This document shows, one piece after another, positions 1 to 5,621 of a stretch of 9,406 nt of DNA. The translations under genes were made by a program, and so were the position numbers. Origin of the DNA: Methanobacteriota archaeon. Its GTDB lineage: Archaea > Thermoplasmatota > Poseidoniia > Poseidoniales > Thalassarchaeaceae. Location: positions 23,691-33,096 of the forward strand of contig NZDA01000007.1 in the NCBI GenBank assembly GCA_002686525.1, written 5' to 3'. The notes beneath the pieces are model-generated. The model was given only the letters and a program-made list of their open reading frames with translations, did no database searches and had not been told where the DNA came from. How positions within the stretch are numbered: position 1 is the stretch's first letter; every line of letters begins with the position of its first letter.

Positions 1-3000
1 ATAGACATTAATGGTGGATTAATTACAGGGAATCTTGTAGATGAATCTGGAAACTTTGTTGACTCTACAGTTCTACTTGAGCCAACAGATACATATCCAT
101 ATTCTGAAAACATCGGAGACTGTAATGTCGTAAAATACGCACCATGTCATATTTACCCGATTTTAACATATGAAAATGATATTTTAACAGGTTCCAAGAT
201 AGAATTTGGTCCTATTATGCCTGGTGATTACATTGCTACTATCGATATTGATGGTGACGACTTTTCAGAGTCTTCACTGGAATTTACTGTAGATTCTAAC
301 GAGCAATCAGATTTTGTCCTGCCATCGCCTATACCAGTGACTACAGATGTAACCTTCCATCTTATGAAATCAGAAAATGGAGTTGATACATACGTGGAGG
401 GGTTGAATCTAACATTTAACCTAAAGAATGGTTCTGGATCTCCTGTTGATTCGATTTACGATAATATTTCCAATCATTACTATGTTGAACTAACTCCAGG
501 AATTTGGATTCTGAATTACACACTATCCGAAACAGAACAATTATGGGAGGAAATTGAAGTCTCATCAGGTTCTGACTTCACAGATACATACTATTTCTAC
601 ACAAGTCAAGTAGTAAATGGTACATTGTATTATGATGAAAATATTGACTCAGATACAATTGATACTGATAAGACATTGGACTTTGTGCCGATTGTATTTT
701 ACTGGGATGATTTTAGCACAACCATTGAAACGTCATCTGATGGTAAATTCAGTATCGTTCTACCTGTTGGGACAGAAATTGATGCAATTTCACAACTGGG
801 CGTTGATCTAAAGTTAGTTAATGGAACAAAGTTCACAGTTGAAGAAAATATGGATGACATAATTATGGTTGCCAGACCAGGTCAAGCAGTTGACGGAGCA
901 GTTAGCATTAATCGAGAGAATAATTTATTCAATTCAGAAATTGGTGGATGGGAACCAGTCACAGTAATTGCTCAAAGCGAAGATTTCGATGTAACTTGGC
1001 GTTCAGAAACTAATGATGGCGGTTTCTTTGAAATGGTTCTACCTAAGGGTGTATGGGAGTTTACTGTACAATCCGATGAAATGAGTTCTGGAACAAATAT
1101 CACAAACATAGATAATAACAACAATACTGTTGAAGTAATCGTTTATCCTGAAGATTCTATATTAGTTGTGGATTTCTTCTTAGATAATTCAGGAGATAAT
1201 AATGTATCAAATGGAACACCTGTAATTTATGATTTTAGTCTGTTATCTCTAGTTGATGGAATAGATTACCAAGTTAATGCTTCCTCTTCTGAATGGATTG
1301 ATAGTGGCACTGCTCAAGTATCAGTAGAGCCAGGTATTTATCGGATATCTGTTGAAATTGCAGATCCTAATTCTGGTGACTTATTTGGAACACGAATAAT
1401 GAGCGGAAATGTAGATTTCAGAGCAGGAATCGATTCTAAGGATATTTTCAGAAGTATTGGATTTGATCCTGAATGGAAAGTTGAAATGTCATTTACTAAT
1501 GAAAGCGGTGGTGCATTATCTGAGCAGTTAGTAAGATTCACCAATGTTGAGAATGGTTGGGTATTATCTAGAACAACTGACTCAAATGGTAGTATTGTAG
1601 ACTTCTTCCCACAAGGTGATTGGATAGCTACCTCTGAGATATTGACTAACGAAATCAGAGAAGGGCTTAGAGTTCTTATCCCAGTCTCCTCAGATATCTC
1701 CGAACAAAGCCTGACTTTCTCAACAAGTCAACTCGCAGATATTTCATTCAACGTCACAGTGGATTCATCAAATTCACCTCTGTCAGGTGTTAGCCTGTTA
1801 ATGGAGTCGGCAGATGATCTTGGTTCATTTAGCATTGAGGCTACAAACAGTAGCGGATTTACTGAACTCAGCATTGTAGAGGGAGATTGGATAGTTTCTC
1901 TTAATTTCACTGAGGATGGTAAGAGATGGGTCATAGATCAACATCCGATTACTATTGATGTAGGCGATAATCATCTTGACTTGGTAGCTAATCTTTACGT
2001 TTCATTAAGCGGTACAACCTTTTGGGATCTAAATGATAACAATGTCTCAAATGTTGGTGAAGGCATTTCAGATGTTGAGATCACTTTAACAGATTCCTCG
2101 ACAGGAATCGATAGTTTGATTCTAACAGATGATAACGGCGATTGGGAATTATTTGTACCATATAACTCAACTTGGCAGATTGGAACCTCCTATGATGGAT
2201 TTGAAGATATTAATGAAGCAGTTTCGGTTTCGGATTCATCAAACTCGGTAGACTTAGAATTAATTGCAGGATTGGTTGATGTTTATGGTAATATTACCTA
2301 TGATTTGGGAATATCAAGTATTCCTGTTGAAGATATAATACTAGAAATAATTCCTACACAAGGTCTAGTTAGGGATACATTAACTGTCGAAATTGAAGAT
2401 AATGATGGAGCGGGCTGGTCAGGTAGTTGGTCAGCAGAATTAGAGCCTGGACTCTGGATAGTAAGTGCTTCAGTACCAAGTCAGGATTTGGTAATCATGG
2501 GTCTAATAGACGTTGATGTCACTGATACAACTAATAATTTGGATATGGAACTAACTCAAGGAGGTACTATCGAAGTACAAACTCAATGGTTAGATTATGA
2601 TGGAAACTCTCGAAATCTGAGTGAGATTTCTGATGCTGGTGTGTTGATTGATATTGGATTTGGAATGAAGTGGTTAGAAGATGTGGATGATAATGGTCGA
2701 CTAAATCTTCTTTTACCTAATGGAAATGTCCAATTCTCAGGAGATTTTGATGTTGAATTGAGAGGTCTGGATATGGAGTTCATGGCGGGTAGAGGAGTCG
2801 ATGTCTATTCCGGTCAGGAATCTCCATTAATGGATCTCTTGTATAACAGAATTTCTAATCATGATATCGAAGTTAATACATTGAACGAAACTTCTGGTCA
2901 TGAAACATACGTGGGCTCATTAGGTGATGTGACATTGATTACAAATGATACAAACGGTTTTGTTCCAGTAGAATTTACTTTAGGAATCGATTATCTTGGT

Positions 3001-4110
3001 CATGAATCATTCGACTTATTCTCTGTTGGAGGCGTGGTTTCAGGCACAGATAGTTCTGATTGGACCATATTATTCGATAACGGTTCAGGGAATTGGAACA
3101 GCTCAACTCAGTTCGAGGTAGGATTAGATAATAATCTAGAATTTGATAATCTAAATGTTAGAGTTATTCCGCCTAATCAATCTGTAGCCCATTCTTTCGA
3201 GGATGGCCATAAGATTACAATTAGTATCTCAACTCTTGATGGATATTTGACAACTCATGATTTGATTGTTAGAGTGCCACAGATACATGGATTCGAGCTA
3301 ACAAATCCAATGGAAGAATCTTATGGAGTATCTCCTGGTGAATCAATAATCATACCTATTGATTTCACAAACTCAGGAAATGGTGATGAAAAATATGACT
3401 TTGAGTTTGATGATTCAGAATTACCAGATGGTTGGAGTCGAACTGGCCCAACGTCGCACACATTGGGTAGCTTTGTTAGTACATCTCATAGTGTTACAGT
3501 AGTATCACCAAGTGACGCAAATCCAAATGAAGAATTCTCGATTTATGTTTCTGTAACTGACAAAGTAGGAAACTCATATGAAACCATAGTAATCAATGTT
3601 CAGAGTTCTGAACCTGTGTTGAAAATTGAGTCGTTGCAGGCTTATGGTGGAGGGGAACCTGAAGCAGGCGGACAGATAACGTATATTGCAACAATCTCAA
3701 ACGATGGATTGGTGGATGCTGAAAGTGTTCAACTAAATGCTGCTCTCTGTAACGATGCAACCTGTAACAATCCTACGTCTGTTGATGCTACTACAACTAT
3801 GGATATACCAGCGGAATCTTCTACACAGTTTAGTTTCTTATTCGATTTATCGGATATTGAAGTTGGCCCTTATTACATCATGCTTGAAATCAATTCTACT
3901 GGATTTAATGATGAAAATATAGATGATGATTCTTGGCATATTAGTGACGGAGTAGAACAGGGTGTCATGAATGTCGATGTTAGATCACCGAGCGTTTCCG
4001 ATGATGAGAATACTGATATTATTGCATGGATTTTAGTGGCTGGTTTAATCCTAATAGGTCTTTATTTGACTAAGGGCCGTTCTGGACGCCGTCCTGGTGC
4101 ACCATTTTGA
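1..4110 (+). CDS. Giant cell-surface repeat protein with C-terminal membrane anchor (5' end outside window)
   Basis: The frame is open from the first base to a TGA at 4108-4110, giving 1369 visible residues. The start and any signal peptide lie upstream. Residues about 5-915 are ten divergent Cna-B/carboxypeptidase-regulatory-like beta modules, each ending in a motif like (L/V)xPGxW(I/V/E) (for example LTPGIWIL, LPKGVWEF, VEPGIYRI, LEPGLWIV). One module opens with an SdrD-B-like FWDLNDNN loop. Residues about 950-1200 resemble COG1470/NEW3-type domains (TNSGNGDEKYDFEF, LPDGWSRTG). A CARDB-like domain follows from about 1204 (EPVLKIESL, ITYIATISNDGLVDAESV). Residues 1340-1357 form one hydrophobic helix, followed by a 12-residue basic tail, KGRSGRRPGAPF. 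Family knowledge suggests an extracellular stalk, adhesin or ligand-binding protein anchored by its C-terminus. There are many Asn-X-Ser/Thr sequons, consistent with a glycosylated exterior. No catalytic motif is visible and the exact function is unknown. An ATG at 217 is internal and is not the start. Confidence 0.9.
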   Translation: MDINGGLITGNLVDESGNFVDSTVLLEPTDTYPYSENIGDCNVVKYAPCHIYPILTYENDILTGSKIEFGPIMPGDYIATIDIDGDDFSESSLEFTVDSNEQSDFVLPSPIPVTTDVTFHLMKSENGVDTYVEGLNLTFNLKNGSGSPVDSIYDNISNHYYVELTPGIWILNYTLSETEQLWEEIEVSSGSDFTDTYYFYTSQVVNGTLYYDENIDSDTIDTDKTLDFVPIVFYWDDFSTTIETSSDGKFSIVLPVGTEIDAISQLGVDLKLVNGTKFTVEENMDDIIMVARPGQAVDGAVSINRENNLFNSEIGGWEPVTVIAQSEDFDVTWRSETNDGGFFEMVLPKGVWEFTVQSDEMSSGTNITNIDNNNNTVEVIVYPEDSILVVDFFLDNSGDNNVSNGTPVIYDFSLLSLVDGIDYQVNASSSEWIDSGTAQVSVEPGIYRISVEIADPNSGDLFGTRIMSGNVDFRAGIDSKDIFRSIGFDPEWKVEMSFTNESGGALSEQLVRFTNVENGWVLSRTTDSNGSIVDFFPQGDWIATSEILTNEIREGLRVLIPVSSDISEQSLTFSTSQLADISFNVTVDSSNSPLSGVSLLMESADDLGSFSIEATNSSGFTELSIVEGDWIVSLNFTEDGKRWVIDQHPITIDVGDNHLDLVANLYVSLSGTTFWDLNDNNVSNVGEGISDVEITLTDSSTGIDSLILTDDNGDWELFVPYNSTWQIGTSYDGFEDINEAVSVSDSSNSVDLELIAGLVDVYGNITYDLGISSIPVEDIILEIIPTQGLVRDTLTVEIEDNDGAGWSGSWSAELEPGLWIVSASVPSQDLVIMGLIDVDVTDTTNNLDMELTQGGTIEVQTQWLDYDGNSRNLSEISDAGVLIDIGFGMKWLEDVDDNGRLNLLLPNGNVQFSGDFDVELRGLDMEFMAGRGVDVYSGQESPLMDLLYNRISNHDIEVNTLNETSGHETYVGSLGDVTLITNDTNGFVPVEFTLGIDYLGHESFDLFSVGGVVSGTDSSDWTILFDNGSGNWNSSTQFEVGLDNNLEFDNLNVRVIPPNQSVAHSFEDGHKITISISTLDGYLTTHDLIVRVPQIHGFELTNPMEESYGVSPGESIIIPIDFTNSGNGDEKYDFEFDDSELPDGWSRTGPTSHTLGSFVSTSHSVTVVSPSDANPNEEFSIYVSVTDKVGNSYETIVINVQSSEPVLKIESLQAYGGGEPEAGGQITYIATISNDGLVDAESVQLNAALCNDATCNNPTSVDATTTMDIPAESSTQFSFLFDLSDIEVGPYYIMLEINSTGFNDENIDDDSWHISDGVEQGVMNVDVRSPSVSDDENTDIIAWILVAGLILIGLYLTKGRSGRRPGAPF
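13..2745 (+). repeat. Protein-level tandem array of ten ~92-residue beta modules
   Basis: The proline, or its equivalent position, in the closing (L/V)xPGxW-type motif falls at codons 220, 496, 763, 1042, 1330, 1609, 1876, 2158, 2446 and 2716. The spacings are 92, 89, 93, 96, 93, 89, 94, 96 and 90 codons. Sequence identity between modules is low and no DNA-level repeat is obvious, so these are old duplications held at constant length. Each module starts with a strand-Gly-strand element and often an Asp/Asn-rich loop. This fits a transthyretin-like or Cna-B fold. The outer boundaries given here are approximate. Confidence 0.75.
4018..4071 (+). other. C-terminal transmembrane anchor of the giant surface protein
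   Basis: This stretch encodes 18 mostly hydrophobic residues (IIAWILVAGLILIGLYLT), flanked by an acidic outer segment (SDDENTD) and a basic tail with K and three R. The positive-inside rule puts the tail in the cytoplasm and the ~1340 upstream residues outside. There is no PGF-CTERM or LPXTG motif before the helix, so a simple stop-transfer anchor is more likely than sortase processing. Confidence 0.8.
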
Positions 4111-4145
4111 ATTAGACAAAAATAGTATTTTGGGAACAGAGATTC

Positions 4146-4150
4146 TTATA
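4146..4150 (+). promoter_or_regulatory. Possible TATA box for the subtilase gene
   Basis: TTATA within TTCTTATAC sits about 40 bases before the proposed TTG start. With the archaeal distance of about 25 bases from box to transcription start, the RNA would begin near 4172-4175, just before or at the Shine-Dalgarno-like GAGGTG. The motif is short in an A/T-rich genome, so the call is weak. The 76-base gap after the upstream gene otherwise holds only a short TTTT (4128-4131), with no convincing terminator. Confidence 0.3.
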
Positions 4151-4174
4151 CTGAATCTTTGCCCTAATCTATGA

Positions 4175-4180
4175 GAGGTG
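4175..4180 (+). promoter_or_regulatory. Shine-Dalgarno site that favours a TTG start
   Basis: GAGGTG matches the core complement of the archaeal 16S rRNA 3' end (anti-SD CACCTC). It ends six bases before a TTG at 4187. The in-frame GTG at 4178 lies inside this site and has no SD of its own. This makes TTG at 4187 the better start, unless translation is leaderless from the GTG. Confidence 0.55.
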
Positions 4181-4186
4181 GGTTTC

Positions 4187-5425
4187 TTGAGGTCTTTAGA
4201 GAATCTTGATTTGCTTCCTGAACCTGAAGACCATCGGATATTAACTGCCATTGATAGTAAGGCTCCTGGATACCCAGGTGCTGCTTATGGTTTGAGCGAC
4301 GAAGAAGCACAAGAGTTACGATGGCCAATTGGACCTATTAAGAAATATCTTTGGCCAAATGGAGCTATTCTATTCTCAATCTTCACTCTTTTTCTAATCG
4401 CAACTTGGCCTTGGATTAACTCATATCTAATTCCAATTCTTCCTGATTCAGAATGGGCATATGATGAATCCGGCATTAGACAGTTGCAGTCAGAAGGATA
4501 TTTTGGAGCAGGCATTCATATTTGTATTGTAGATACTGGTATCGACATGGAACATCCTGATTTCTCTCATCAAGAACTTCTGGGATTCAGAGATTTCGTT
4601 AGTGGAAATCATGAACAAGTCAGAGATGTAGGGGATAGTTCTCACGGCACTTTAATGGCTGGAATTTTGATTTCTAATGGGACATTTAGAGGGGTTGCTC
4701 CTGAAGTAGGCTTATCTGTTGCTTTGGCACTCGATTCGGATGGTACTTCTGGCTCAACTGAAAGTGTTGCTCAGGCAATTAGATGGTGTAGAATTACGCA
4801 GAAAGTAGACATAATTTCTCTAAGTTTAGGAGGCTCTCCAAACGAGGCATTTTCATCCTCTAATTCACAGACCAATCTTGCTGTTCAGGAAGCGTTAGAC
4901 TCAGGAATTTTTGTTGTTGCAGCAGCGGGTAATACAGGTTTAGAATTGGATGTTAATGACGTTTCTCAACCTTCTAGTATTGAGGGAGTTATTTCAGTAG
5001 GTGCAATAAGTAAATCAGGAAATATGTGGGGGAGTAGTGCATATGGTTCTTCCGTAGATCCTGCTAATGGTGAGGAGAGAAAGTTCCCCAATCAAAAGCC
5101 AGAGGTAGTCGCCCCTGGAGTCAATATATTTTCTACAACATCGAGTTCGTTATCTTCACCCTATGCTTACTCTACTGGGACCAGTGATTCAACAGTATTT
5201 GTGTCAGGGGCTTTAGCAATCATTTTGGAACAATTTCAGGAATCTATAGAAGGTTCTGATGGCATTATAGATGCCAGTGAGATGGAACTCGTGAAGACTG
5301 CTTTAGCTACCTCTTCAGATAGAAGTAATTTCGAAACAGATACTCATGATTCTCATTCAGGTTATGGTGCACTGGATTTAGAAAAATGGAGTGATGAGGT
5401 TTCATTTTTATTCAATGTTAATTAG
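4187..5425 (+). CDS. Membrane-anchored subtilisin-like serine protease (peptidase family S8)
   Basis: An endopeptidase using an Asp-His-Ser triad, predicted to act outside the membrane. The TTG start (SD GAGGTG six bases upstream) gives 412 residues; an in-frame GTG at 4178 would add three. Numbering from TTG: a hydrophilic N-terminus (1-57), basic KK at 52-53, then one hydrophobic helix at about 58-77, so the N-terminus is probably cytoplasmic and the catalytic domain (about 100-400) external. The Asp motif is VDTGIDMEHPDF (Asp116). The His motif is SSHGTLMAG (His153), with Leu where HGTHVAG has its second His. The oxyanion Asn is in AAAGN (Asn249). The Ser motif is GTSDSTVFVSG (Ser333) instead of the usual GTSMAxPHVxG. 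All key residues are present, so it is probably active. The domain is compact, with no recognisable I9 inhibitor propeptide and no C-terminal accessory domain. It lies between two giant surface-protein genes, which may be processed by it or may work beside it (inference). Confidence 0.92.
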   Translation: MRSLENLDLLPEPEDHRILTAIDSKAPGYPGAAYGLSDEEAQELRWPIGPIKKYLWPNGAILFSIFTLFLIATWPWINSYLIPILPDSEWAYDESGIRQLQSEGYFGAGIHICIVDTGIDMEHPDFSHQELLGFRDFVSGNHEQVRDVGDSSHGTLMAGILISNGTFRGVAPEVGLSVALALDSDGTSGSTESVAQAIRWCRITQKVDIISLSLGGSPNEAFSSSNSQTNLAVQEALDSGIFVVAAAGNTGLELDVNDVSQPSSIEGVISVGAISKSGNMWGSSAYGSSVDPANGEERKFPNQKPEVVAPGVNIFSTTSSSLSSPYAYSTGTSDSTVFVSGALAIILEQFQESIEGSDGIIDASEMELVKTALATSSDRSNFETDTHDSHSGYGALDLEKWSDEVSFLFNVN

Positions 5426-5432
5426 TTTTTTT
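5426..5432 (+). terminator. T-run transcription terminator after the subtilase gene
   Basis: Seven consecutive T follow the TAG stop codon directly. Archaeal RNA polymerase commonly terminates at such U-runs without a hairpin. The same bases plus the following AAAATT could also be read as a TATA-like element for the downstream gene, so the call is tentative. Confidence 0.4.
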
Positions 5433-5453
5433 AAAATTCTGAAATATGATACT

Positions 5454-5463
5454 AAAGCGCTTT
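5454..5463 (+). promoter_or_regulatory. Perfect 10-bp palindrome flanked by a direct repeat
   Basis: AAAGCGCTTT is its own reverse complement and sits 62 bases upstream of the giant beta-helix gene. The hexamer TGATAC occurs on both sides (5447-5452 and 5466-5471), 19 bases apart. This could be a binding site for a dimeric regulator, but a 10-bp palindrome in an A/T-rich spacer can arise by chance. Confidence 0.25.
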
Positions 5464-5499
5464 GTTGATACAATAGGACACATTGTGACTATATCGTTC

Positions 5500-5506
5500 A
5501 TAAATG
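5500..5506 (+). promoter_or_regulatory. Possible TATA box for a leaderless transcript of the beta-helix gene
   Basis: ATAAATG within TTCATAAATG is centred about 24 bases before the ATG at 5526. That is the archaeal box-to-transcription-start distance, so the mRNA could begin at or next to the ATG. In support, the bases just before the ATG (CACGGTAAAAC) have no good Shine-Dalgarno sequence. The A/T-rich context makes chance matches common. Confidence 0.35.
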
Positions 5507-5525
5507 ATTCACAACACGGTAAAAC

Positions 5526-5621
5526 ATGTCTCAGCGCCGTGTAAGAAGTTCCTTCCTAGTATTTCTGATGTTATCTAGCGTGTTAATTGCTTTAGTTGGT
5601 CCTGCTAGTCCGGTATTAGCA
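5526..5621 (+). other. Sec signal peptide of the beta-helix protein
   Basis: It has 32 residues: a basic start with three Arg, a hydrophobic core (FLVFLMLSSVLIALV), and a small-residue end, PVLA, before NNETTSG. The helix-breaking GPASP before the cleavage site is typical. The mature protein would begin at Asn33. Confidence 0.85.

Noticed and set aside
617..811. Forward-strand open frame of 64 codons
   Set aside because: It is an out-of-frame shadow inside the giant surface gene, whose frame has clear modules here. It has no start signals or protein character.
1338..2783. Three reverse-strand open frames of 62-68 codons
   Set aside because: They are antisense to the continuous surface-protein gene, low in complexity and without ribosome sites.
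3980..4110. Possible archaeosortase (PGF-CTERM) or LPXTG sorting signal
   Set aside because: No PGF or LPXTG motif precedes the helix. The RRPGAPF lies after the helix, on the wrong side for either system.
4171..4209. Short frame from ATG at 4171 (12 codons plus stop) overlapping the subtilase start, a possible leader peptide
   Set aside because: It has no SD of its own, contains the SD of the subtilase, and shows no regulatory codon pattern. It is most likely chance.
4285..4515. Reverse-strand open frame of 76 codons over the subtilase N-terminus
   Set aside because: It is antisense to a well-supported gene, with no promoter or recognisable family.
5526..5621. Twin-arginine (Tat) signal, because of the early RR pair
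   Set aside because: The pair is followed by V-R-S-S rather than the x-F-L-K of a Tat motif. The charge and core fit an ordinary Sec signal.
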